Assembly (NCBI GenBank): GCA_012295275.1
Contig: CM022670.1
Span: 3,401,335 to 3,465,334, forward strand
Direction of reading: 5' to 3'
DNA length: 64,000 nt
Source: Chrysomallon squamiferum
Taxonomy: Eukaryota; Mollusca; Gastropoda; Neomphalida; Peltospiridae
Shown here: positions 36,621-49,100 of the stretch, one piece after another
Layout of the letters: each line of letters opens with the position of its first letter
Numbering within the stretch: the stretch's first letter is position 1
Program-made: the position numbers and the translations under genes
The notes under the pieces: model-generated
Told to the model about the DNA's origin: nothing
What the model saw: the letters and a program-made list of their open reading frames with translations, nothing else
The model's database searches: none

Positions 36621-38811
36621 AACTGTGGTAAAAAAAATTGCTGAAACAAATACGTTATCAAAGAACAGACGCGGATACGTAGATTGAGAACAAGTGAAAT
36701 AAATTTCAATGAGACCGTTTCGTGATGAGTCCTATCAGCGGCTGGGATATCTCCAGTAAATCCGCAAGTATTTAAATCTGTTGAAGAAATCACGCCACTT
36801 TCAAAGCTCGAAGATACTCAGGCTCATCAGTGAATAGAAACTAGGTCAGTTTGTGTGTTGTTTTCTTCACCCTCCCCACCTTCTTTGTTTCTTATTGTCT
36901 TCTAGAGACTTTTACATCGTAAAGAATGATTTATATTTCAGAAATAAGGTCGATCTTCAGATTTATCATGCATTTCATTGTTACTGTTCAAATTTTTTAA
37001 CCTGTATGCTTCGCGTGCTTATTTATTGTTTATTTATTTACATGCGATATCTATATATATATACCAGTATTCCCCAGCCGAGGTTCTACGGAAACCTGTG
37101 GTATCGATGAGCCTGTTCAGATTAATCGGTAGAGATGTACAAAAACAAAAATATATCAACACGTTACTTTATTAACGAAGATTCAATGTTACGCGATATT
37201 TGAAAAATACTACAAGGGTTGGCCTCGATTAATGAAGAAAGAACATCTTTATTTTATCTTTGTTAAAGAATGGCAATGTGCAGGACGGAAATTCCCTGTC
37301 CCTTTACAAAAATAAAATAAAGTGGTTCTTTTTACCTTATCCAAGACAGACAAGAACTCTTCATTTCACTCTAATAATCCAAAAGTGTTAAATATATTAG
37401 ACAAAGCAGCCTATCCATGAAAAATGATACTTTCATCCACCTGTGATGGTAATTTGGGTCAGTTTGATTTATCTTTCGATTAACGCCGAGATCTATTCGT
37501 TTTTCTATACATAATTCTTTTCTTTTACTTCGCAAGTCGGTTAATTTTTTTCATTTACCGTCTTCACATACATTACTCCTGTAAGATGTGTACAAATTCT
37601 GTGTTGTTCATGTGTACCATTCTATTCAGCATGGGCGTACGACCTAGGGGGAAGGGGACACAGGGAGGCCCAAATTCAGTAACAAAGAATGGGGAGAATT
37701 TGTGCAAAGCGAGAAACTGGTAGCCTATTTAAAAATCAGCCCCTCTTTTTACCTTAATCAAAGTGATGCCATAAACCCATGCTATTCAGATTCTAATTAA
37801 TGTCAAAAACGTTTACTGCTAATAAATAAAAAAGAAAGAATTAAAGAAAACAACAACAAAAATATAAATTAAAATAAACAAATAAATAAATAAACAGAAT
37901 ATATATCGTTTATACTGAAGGTATTCTTTTTTGGTTTTAATTCATGACAGTGATTTTGACCTGAGTCAGAATCCAAAGTCTCAGAATCATCAAAATAATT
38001 CGTTTCTTTTCTTAAGTTGTCGAAAATCGTTACATTTGTAGAAGAAATATTAAATAATCATTCAACTGCAGCTTGTATTTATTTCTAGTATGATTTATAC
38101 TGCTGGTGTAAGCGAGGGACGAAAGTTACTTAGTATAATTAAACAGAAGAGAACCATATTAATAAAATTCTTTTTCGAATTTATCATTACTTTAAAAAGA
38201 AACATTAAAAATCGTTTACATAACTAAACTGAATGTATATTTAAATATATCGGGTATGAATAACTGATGCATTCGTTAGTATCTAAGGATGTTCATTTTT
38301 CGTATATCAGTAGAGATAATAGCCTGACACCAATTTATCCAAGCGTTTTTGCTTAGTCATTGAGGAATGCCATTAGCTCCAGCTGTACTCAAAACTTGCG
38401 ACATCGGATCATCTGGACAATTAATGACCAATCATATCGTTTGTTAGACTATGACTTATTAAGGGTAATGAGCCATGTAACGAGTGTTTTTATACACCTT
38501 TACTGTGATCCGTTAGCGAATAAAATGCGACCTTTTAAAGATGTTCTGCGCCCCTGCACTTTATGACGGGTATTCTTAATTCCAGTGGGAGTTTTTATTA
38601 CACTTACAAACAAAACAAGAGAAACTGCACCAGGTAATAATACTGTACTTTATCCTCACAAATTAATGACCTTGTTAAAATAAAAGAAAAGGTAAGAAAC
38701 CGAATAACCTTTTTGTTATCGTTCACGTCTTCTTTTTCATTTTGTTTTCTTAAATTTTTTTTTTCCATATTATTTATTAATTTATTATTATTATTATATT
38801 ATTATTATTAA

Positions 38812-38851
<40 letters not shown>

Positions 38852-38915
38852 TCACGTCTTCTTTTACATTTTGTTTTCTTACATTTTTTGTTCCATATTA
38901 TTTATTAATTTATTG

Positions 38916-38967
<52 letters not shown>

Positions 38968-39990
38968 TCATTACGAATGTCGTCACAACGTTTTTCATAT
39001 TTAAAATAAATAAATAATGAAAATAGTGCTTAAATATAAACTGGAATAACTGCTGTTCACTACATGTTTAAAGGAAATCTTTAAAAAGAAATCCATGAGA
39101 GAGAGACAGAAAAAAAAAAAAAAAAAGGGGAGGGCTTTAATCTTAAGAGGCTGTTTATCAGTGTTCACATTTGTAAGATACTTCTTACATAGAACAAACC
39201 ACCCTCAGAATACATTAAAAACAATACGTTACAGTGTATGATCACACCACCGAGTGTCTTTATCATATTAGTTTCAACTACAACCACGTTAACACAATCC
39301 AACACTTAGGCACCGAGATCAAATCTAATGGATGTCAAGAAAACTCAAAAATAAGACCCTATTCTACATTGTACGTATATATTTATCGTTTTATTTGAAT
39401 TGACAATGCGATGGCAAAACAAAACCAAAAAACCCCCACAAAACACAAAAAAACCCCACAAAAAACAACAATCTTATCTTCATTGAAGCGTTTACAGAAA
39501 AGACATTCCAACAATGTTTTCGAGCCTTATCTGCGAGTTTCTACACAATTCCACGAGAGAGAACTCGACAGCGGTAACATGAAGCAAGATAGCTGAATAT
39601 CGTGTTACAAGAAGCAGATATTTCAAATAAATACACATTGTTATCTTGTTTAATAGGTGATAGCTGTTTTAATGATAAAGCATGGGTTTAACGCTTTACT
39701 TATTTGTCCATATATAATTATTTACTAATAATCTGTTCAATTTTCCGTTTAAAATCAATTTCTCTTTACACTGCTGTTCTTTAGTTGTGAAAGCTATTTT
39801 AATTTAGTGTGGTTCTTAACATAATGAAGACGGTCAAAATTTCTTCCTGTCATAATTTCATCGATAATCCATGACAAGAAAATGTAATTTATGAAAAATT
39901 ACGGATTTTATTATGTTCCTAGCACAAAAAGTGTTTACAGTTATATAAATAAATAAATAAATAAATAATCAAACACACAAATAAAATGTT
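36620..39990. other. Right-arm-specific block without left-arm counterpart
   Basis: These 3.3 kb are absent from the left arm. Base composition is less AT-rich than the surroundings in places (for example 36650-36800 and 37060-37700). I found no convincing coding frame. It contains the duplicated (TTA)n unit at 38718-38967. It could be a transposon fragment or ancestral spacer lost from the left arm. Confidence 0.5.
38718..38967. repeat. Duplicated unit with (TTA)n tails
   Basis: About 125 bases beginning TTCACGTCTTCTTTT and ending in a TTA tract are repeated twice in tandem, inside the right-arm-specific block. Confidence 0.75.
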
Positions 39991-40559
39991 AATAAATAAA
40001 TATACTTAAATTTGTAAGTATTTTTAAAATATATATATGATGAGTAAACAATCAGATTTAGAAGCATAATGTCTGCAAGAAAAAAAAATCAAATTCAGTT
40101 AATTTACGTTATAATTTGAAACAAAATAAATACAAGTAAATAAGTAATTTAAAAAATAATAATAATATGTTTAAACATTTTTTAAATAATTTCAATGTGT
40201 GAAAATTGCTATCTGTTTTTACTTGACAATTACAGAAAATAGTACATTTAAATACGCATTAAAATACAGACATATATTTAATATCATTTATTTTATAGTC
40301 AATAGTGATTCACTCTTTCTGCGAGATTATTTTGATAAAAATTAACAGCACTGTGAAATACGGACATTTATGTTTCTTTTATCTATTTTTTTGTTTCATT
40401 TATTTTTCTATTTGATTACTTGGTTTCTAAATTTAAGTATTTACGTTTTGGGTTTTTTATTTACTTCTTTATTAATTTGTTTCATTATTTGATGTTTATT
40501 TAATTTTAATTCTTTATATATTTATAATTATGGCAGTGTAAAACGAAAACAACTCCAGC

Positions 40560-41220
40560 AAATGATTATTGCTAATGGCAAAGTGAAGTTTATATATATA
40601 TATAACTTATTTTTTTCTGTGAAAGTCATTAATAATAATATAATCTAATTATTTACTGAATATATGATAAAAATAAACTCTCTAAAAATAAAAATAATAC
40701 TTACAATAGGAAAAGATCATGGACGGAAACAAAAGGTTGAGATTAAAAAAATAAAATTATAGCTAACAAAATAAAATCACAAATACTGAATAAATGTAAT
40801 TCTATGATATTAAATGTATTAAAGAAAAATTTAATATACAAGTAGTTAGGTATAAATTATATAGAAATTAAAATATAAATGTTCAAAATATAAGTTTTAG
40901 TTACTCAGGTTCTCTATATAACTATCATTACACGTAATTCAGAATATTACAGGTAAATAAGATATTTCATTTACAAATAAATTTTACATATGTGTATATG
41001 TGAGTATGCGTGTGTGTATGTGATAATACTGAATGAATATAAATTAACTGTAAAATTAGCAAACAACTGAAATGAACAAAAATATCACAGCTTTAAGTAC
41101 AACATTATAATGACTTTCTTGATAATCTGTAACTATATATGTAAAGAAGACGTACTACAGAGTTCAGTATAAATGATTGTTCTTCGTCATGAACTGTGGT
41201 CCAAAAAATTGGTGAAACAA
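40560..41220. repeat. Duplicated 0.7-kb block, copy 2 (right arm)
   Basis: This is the direct-repeat partner of 35940-36620. The adjoining 40000-40560 is a diverged version of left-arm 8460-9020. It lacks the (CA)n tract. Confidence 0.65.
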
Positions 41221-43848
41221 ATTATTAAATTAGGAAATAAAAACATATCAAGCAGTTTAAAATAACAAACTTAACATTAAAATCAGCAACAACAACAGTT
41301 AGGATGCTTTTTTCGAAATTCTTGGGACTGGAATTGCTTCAAATTTCAGGATTTTTCCTATTTTTAAATGTATATATATATATCATTTTTTATAATTTGC
41401 TTTATGAAATAAAGTTTGTGTATGCAAAACAATCTGAGAACTGTAAAATATCGCCATTTCAGTGGCTCAGAAAACCTTACAGTTTTCAGAAAAAAGATCT
41501 ACAACTTGTAACACCATTAAAAATTTAGTGTGGAATAAATAAATATTGATATCATAAAACTTATACAATATTAATTTTAGCAGTAATATTATTCAACTCA
41601 TACTAGATAACATCCATTAACAATTATTACAGTAGAATTGGTGGTTAGAACTGGAAATCTAATATTATGATGAGGATTAATACATAAATCTGACATTATC
41701 ATTTTGCAGTCAAAAATATAAATCTAACATTAACATAAATTGGGGTTAATATTATTCACATTAGTAAGAACATATTACCACAGAATTTTAGAAGTTACAT
41801 TTATAAATCCAATATTAACAGTATCACAATATATTAATATATGTTAATTAGAGTTAAATTTATAAATGTGACATTAACATACATTTAAACAAAAAGAACA
41901 TTCTAGAATTATTTGACATTAATATCTATTTTTACAAACATAAATGTCACATTAAAAAATTTGAAATTTATAAATCTGACATTAAAATACTGCATAACGT
42001 TCTAGGAGATAAAATTTAAAATTTGACATTAACATATTATTATAATCGTATTTAATATATTTTAACTGAAATTAAACAGTAAATCTAACATATTGTAAAA
42101 TATTTCTCATGTAAACATTTTAAACCAGAGATGCATTTTACAAAATACAAGTATGTTACCCTGAAACTGAATACATAAATAACTTGCACTTAACAAGTAC
42201 ACAACTAAACTGTTACATAAGGCATAGATATTGTTTAGTTTTTGTTTTTGTTAATCCTATAATCCATTAATCTGCTTATTCAACTCAAATTTTGGACTAT
42301 GTTCTACAGAAAGTATGATCAATATATATTATGTAAATAATTTAATACTATGAAATGTCCCATTAAACTAAATAATAGTTTTTTTGTTTGTTTGTTTTTT
42401 GTTTTGCTTTGTTTTTTAAAATCTTGTATGGATTTTAAGAATGTAATTTTGTATATAATTAAAAACGTAATCAAAAAAAAAAAAAAAAAAAAACATTTTT
42501 TAAAATAAAATTGTACTTTTGGTTTTAAATGAATAAACAGATAGATAGATTAGTATAGATATAGATATTTCAAGTATGAATGTCATTTTTAATGTTATTA
42601 ATAATATTTTAACCTTAATTAACACATTAAAGTAATACACACAAATAAATAGAAGAGAGTATGGCACCATGTAAAAACATACAAAATATTAAAACCATTC
42701 ATGAATATGAATATAAAATGACTACATCCATCTGTTAATCCAGATTTTAAGAGTTTAATAAAACTATACAAACAAAATATTAATTATTATAAATACAATT
42801 ATTTATCACAGTTAACATGCTGTGTGGTCAACTTGGTATTCAAATTTAAAAACTGACATGTATAAACTGAAAATGATAATCAGGATGGATGTAGAAACCA
42901 GAAAACAGTATCAACAGAATAAACTTGACATTTTTAAAAATATACATATCTTTTTTCTTCCTTTTTCTTTTTTTAAATTTGAAATATATTTTTTGTAAAG
43001 ATGAAACAAGAAAAATGTTTTGTATTTTTTTTAATTTTGTTTTTATAAACTTTGATGTACGTATTAAGTGATGTTTGAAATTATTGTTCAATGTAAATAA
43101 ATGATATATAAACATAACACTAATCTTTCGTTTTTTAAAAATCCAAAAGAAAAACCATATTCAATAATAAGGTATTTATAGTTGTCTCCCTTATCTAGAA
43201 ACAAAATTTATAAAGAGACTCTTTAAAAAATATTTTTATTGCAGAAACAAAACCTGAAAATACTTATCTATCAAAACAGTTCAATAATTTAAAATAGTTC
43301 TGTTTTAGCAAATATTGATTTACAATCTTCATGTGTAAATCTTCTATAACAATTTTCTTTTTTCTTTTTCTAAATCTTTTACTGATGGGATCATTTTAAA
43401 AATATTTTATTTTATGACATGAATAAATGTAACTTATTCATGTTTAGATTACAAGCCATAAATATAAAAAAAATAGCAACCATATTAAATAAACCAATAA
43501 ACCAGAATAAATTAATGTATTACATATTACATGAAACAATTTTTAGTTTCATTTATAATTCTGAAAATTACATTGGAATCTGAACAATTATTAAGGCACA
43601 ATAAGTTATAAAAATATCAAAATAAAAAAAGTGTAAAACTGAGATATTTCAGTTGAGCAATTAGTAAAAAATTGTTATAAATTGTATAATTATAAATAAA
43701 AACAAATAAAATATAAAATAACATAAAACAAAATGGAAGAAGAAAACTAAAGAAAAATCAACAATAATGTAAATAGTATAAAATAAGAAGCACATTAATT
43801 AAAATAAAAGTTAAATTTGTTCAGAATACCAAAATTCTATGCTATAAC

Positions 43849-43903
<55 letters not shown>

Positions 43904-45228
43904 TGAATGAATGAATTAATGAATTAATTATAAAAAAATAAGAGTAAAATTTAAAAATATAAAATTTTATTCTAATAAACACCTTTATTAATAAATGTAA
44001 ATTTGTTCCCATCTTTTTAAACATATTTGTTTTATTTCTTAATGAAAACATTTCAGTAAATAAACAGTAACAAACAAAAATGATAAATTAAAAAAATAAA
44101 ACTGTCTCTGAAAACCTAAAATATTTTAATAATAATAAATGACAAAAATTTAACTTTATTGTTAATTTATTACAGATAATAATATACTGTTATGTTTCAG
44201 TGATTGCAAAATATAAATCCTTTTGCAAGACAAAAATTAGAACTTAACATTACAAAATATTTGATACACAATTTATATGACATGATGCTATCATGTTAAA
44301 ATGTATTATGCTGTGATAGGCTAAATAAATAAATACTATTAATAATCATAATCACTGTAAGTTTAAGAAACCAATTTCATGTATTAGTTAAATTTCATGA
44401 TTAAAAAAAAATACTTATATATTTAATGATTTTTAGAAAAGATATTTATAAAACTCCATTTTCTTACAATATAAGCAAGTAATAAATATTACTTTGTTTT
44501 TCAATTAAAAGTCAAAATAAAATAAAAATAAAAAATGGCTAAAACTTCTTTCTTCAACATTAATAAAAAGGACAAAGAGTCAATACCTGTCAGTTTGGTA
44601 AAACATTTTTGTACACAATTTTTACCTCCTTATGTCATAAAATCTGATAAAATGTCTTATATGTTTCAGTCAAGAACACAATAATTATTAAAAATAGTCA
44701 TCAGTTTACAATTTTGTTATAAAAATCTATTGATGAAACATTAACTATAAGAATATCGTCTGTTATAAACAGAAGTAATATAATTAGTGAGTTTGTTTTC
44801 CAATTAAAAGTCTACTGCAGATAATTCTTCTTTCCTTCTTTCTTTGTTGTTGCTTTCTTTCATTTTTCGTTTCTTTGTTTTTGTTTTATTTTCTTTCACA
44901 ATTTACACCATTATTCTTTAAGTTTATAAAAAAAATGTATTATATTTTGCTATTCTTCATTGCTTTCTTTTTTATTTGTTTTCTTATATTTATTCTTATA
45001 TTTTTTGAAATTTGTTTTCTTTGTTGGTGTTATCTTTCTTAATTCCTTTTTCTTTTTTCTTTTCCTGTTTATGAATTTTTTTTTTTTTTTTTTTTTTTGT
45101 CTTTTTCTTTTCAGTTTTTTCTCTTTTTTCTTGCTTTTCTCTTCTAATTTTAACATTAATGAGACAGATGTTTGGCTGTAATATCATTAAAAGGTGGGGG
45201 AACTGTAGAATCAGATGTTTGACTTTTG
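41221..45228. other. AT-rich spacer downstream of gene A
   Basis: This matches about 4709-7770 of the left arm in reverse, with many indels. It holds repeated phrases near 41640-42080 (CTAACATTAACATA-like), (AAT)n at 43846-43901 and a poly(T)/lysine-codon-rich run at 45060-45130. No gene seen. Confidence 0.65.
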
Positions 45229-45259
45229 TCAAAGATTTGTCTGATAATTTTCTGATTTC
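45229..45259 (-). CDS. Gene A terminal exon, shortened by a frame change
   Basis: The acceptor (TTTCAG) at 45260-45262 is conserved with the plus-strand copy at 4606. A small deletion relative to that copy shifts the frame, so translation stops after about ten residues instead of 34. The alternative frame stays open into a lysine-rich low-complexity run (45232-44996), but that would need a different splice phase. The last intron (50390-45260) contains the 2.86-kb transposon. Confidence 0.55.
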
Positions 45260-46046
45260 CTGAAATAAAACATAATTTATTAACTCAATCTAGAGTTACA
45301 GTAACAATTTTTTTTTTTTTTTTTTTTTTTTCTGAATGGGTTTTAGTTTAATTTATTTGTTAGCATTACCAACTGAAAATTAAATGATAATTTATAATAT
45401 TTAAATTATTTTATCCAATGGAATTACAGAATTTATATATGTATGAGAATGTAGATTCATATACAGAAACACGCACACACACACATATGCAAACAGAAAC
45501 ACACATACACAAAGATAACATAAATAAATAAATAAATAATGCACACAGTCATATAAACAGATAAACATAAATATATATATATATGCAGACACATGCAAAA
45601 AGCAGAAATGTATACAAAGGTGTATATAAATATTTTAATGAATTATATTTCTCATCGTTTTTACTATTTGAAACCATAACAAAAACAAATACTTTACTGA
45701 TAAGTAAAATTGGTTTTAATTAACCTCACATGAAAGCCAACTAAATAGATGCTGCATAAGCAACAATTAATGCACACAGACAATTGTCAGTGCTAACTTA
45801 ATTTCATGTATAAAATAAGCAAAGCTGCTGGAATAAATAAAAATAAAATAAAAGCCAATAGGATAATAACATAAAGTGATATGGTATAATTAAAATCTTA
45901 ACAAAAGAGTTTTAAAATATTATTCTATATATGATTTGCATAACACCAAATAACTGTTTTATCTGTCTAATGACAACAACCTTTTGTAACAATAAACAAC
46001 AGAAATAAAATAACATGAAAAAATTCAGAAGCTGTAAGTTGAGTAG

Positions 46047-46128
<82 letters not shown>

Positions 46129-49100
46129 AATGTATCTAATCAGTTTGTGTCATTTCTGTCAAAAGCACACAGCAGTGAAAGGGTTAAAACAAAAGAATTA
46201 TGTAAGTACCATATTATGTAAAGCATATACACTTTAAAAAGCTCACCAGTCTGTGTCATGATATTTGTGGATGTCCATGTAACGACCTGATCCTACAAAC
46301 ATCGACATCATAACCAACATCAGCATCAGTGTCATTATAAACTTCAACAGTAATACCATTGTAATTTGAAAATATTAACTGTAGTAATAATAATAATAAT
46401 AATAATAACAATAACAGTAACAATAACAACAGTCACTGGCTCGTAAGATGTAAAACAAACTAACCACTAGGATGTGGCTGCATCTCAACTTTGTCTCTGT
46501 CAGAATCGATGTCACTCATACTCTTCCTGAACAGGTTGCTGCCATGAGGATGAACAGCAATTTGCTGATAAGTCATGACTATGTATACTACACATTACAT
46601 ATAGTAAGTAACACATACAAACACATTACAAAATGGAGAAATAGCAGAAGAAACTTAAAAAGTCATAAATATATTTAGAATGCACTTAAGAAGTAAACTC
46701 TAAAATAATGCAATATGTATTTTTCTATAAACCAGTTTAAAAACATACTTTATGAAAAATAGCACCTTATGAATAATTATAGATTATAAAATATAAATTT
46801 TAAAAAGAAAGATTAATTAACAATATGAAGCCAAAGAAGCATATATAAAGCAGAAGAAAATTTGAAAATCAACAGAAATGTATTAGCATGCATTAAAATA
46901 GAATGTGTGCATGTATGTCTGTGTTTCTGTATGTGTGTCTTTATGTGTGTGTGCGTGTAAAGAATTATTAAATTCTGAGATAATCTTGCAATCAATCTCT
47001 GTTATATTTACATACTCTGAAAGTTCAAGCACAAATGTTGTGGGTCTGCACTATTAGAAAATTTGTTTAAATTGTATCTTTGATGATAGAAAAATAAATA
47101 CAGTAAAATAGTTTGAATATGGTCTGTACACTTTTTTATGTTTTATTTGTTTTTGTTTTTTCCTATTTGTTTTTTTTTTCTTTTTTTTTCTGGTTTGAAT
47201 TTCACTTTTTTCCGGGGGGGTTAGAGTTGTGGGGCAAAAAGTAAAAAAATATCAGTGCACTACCAGTTTCTGTAGCTGTGATATAACATGTAAAAAATTT
47301 AATGTCAGAGAGAGAGACGGGGAGAAAAAATTATTATTATATATATGGGTCATTCCGTGTCAAATCACCCAAAAAAAAAAGAAATTTAAACCCGACCGTC
47401 TCAGATTTTTATGAAACTTGGTATACTTGTTGACTGGGATCCCACAGCACCAAATCTGAAATGTTAGCTCAATCAGACCAGTGGTGTGGGAGATACGGCC
47501 CACCGAATTTTGAGATTTTTGCCAAAAATGGGTGTGACCACCAACCTTAGAACCCTCATATCTCAGGAACTACTGGGCCAATCTTCATAAAATTGGTATT
47601 GTTAGAAAGGCAAAATGACAAGGATACCAAATCTGCCATTTTTGTTTAGTTTGGAAAATATTGGAGTACCTTGACCTTTTGACCTTTGCTATGACCTTGA
47701 AATTGACCGTGTGGATCACGTGATCTTGAGATAACCTTTATTGAAATGTAATCTCCCACATGTTAACTAAAACATATAAAAGTTTCCTGGGTGTAATATT
47801 TTTTGTTTAGCCACAATATAGATTTAAAAAATGCACATACATGAAAATAACACCTTTTCAGCCATTAACATCTGATTAACTAAAACCTGAATGATCAATT
47901 CTGGATGCTAGGGATCACCATCTTTCTTGATCATCGAGTAAGACATTGTAGGCCTACATGTATGCATAAAGTTCACATAAATTTGAGAGAACTAGGTGTT
48001 TCTGATGCTTAACCTTCTCACTATGTTTGTTTCAAATGCTCACTGTATCCTTCATTCCCAGACACATTCTACTGTTCTCATCACTTTCATAAAATTGGAT
48101 TATTTCCTCCTTCAATTCATTGTCCTTTCAATGGTAAAGGGTGACAAAATCAAGATTTGCACACGCTCTGGGTAGGATTCAGAATTAACATGTCATTTTA
48201 ATGTTACTGTAGCTGATGCTAGTTTTTTTCTGTCCTTTCATTCATTTACTGGAATGTGCTAGAGAATGGAGTTTGACAGGAGTTTCGCCTAAACTCGACA
48301 GAATAGAATTCAAATCAAAGTCCTTTTCTGGGGAAACAACAACCAGCGGTTTGTCTGGCAAGTTATCACCAAATTCTCCCATTGTAATACCACCATCCTA
48401 AAGCCATCCTCTGCAGGACCTTTGATTTCTGAAGGGTGATCTGACAGTCACAGCACAACTTGTCTCCTGGCACTAGTGTCTTTGGAGGATTTACTAAGCA
48501 TTTGTAAGTGCCCATGCTAACAATTCTTAAAGATCTAGTGCGTGCTTGCTCAGGGTGGTGATTAAGGGGATCACAACAGTTTTTCTGCAATGTTGAAAAT
48601 TTGATTAAAAGTTCTTGTTCGTGATACTCTTGATATCCCGTGTTTTGATCCCACTTCAAAGAGTGAGGAGTTCGACTTCCTCAGTTTTCCATACACTTCG
48701 CAACAACTCCTTTTTGATATGATGGTGTTGATAACACACATTTTCAGGAGAGTTAAAGCTGCAGTTAGCCCTGGACGAAATAAGGATTTTCAGTATTGGC
48801 CTGCACCTTCAATTCAATAGAACAAAGTCAGTGCTTTCCTAAATATTAAATTAAATCCTGAAACCCTTTCAGTAAAGTTAAGCAGGTCATAAAATGGCAG
48901 CAGAGTACATGTGTTATTGCCAAAGGCCCACAAGTCTTGGGCATTTATGTCAATCTTCTCAAGTATAAATCACAGTTTATTAAGGTGAAGTAGACCTTGT
49001 TCATACTCTGTGCCGAAGACTGGGTGTACAAATACATTATGCAGTACATCACTTGATGACGTTTGATTTCAGACTGGGTTGTACTGTTGTTGACTGAAAC

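Noticed and set aside
36593-37175. Short open frames in the less AT-rich right-arm block
   Set aside because: No motif, no splice context and no similarity that I recognise. They are kept as unexplained sequence rather than genes.
44996-45232. Lysine-rich 78-residue frame as the gene A C-terminus
   Set aside because: Its start needs a splice phase different from exon 18, and the tail is an A/T homopolymer artefact. The plus-strand copy supports a different frame.
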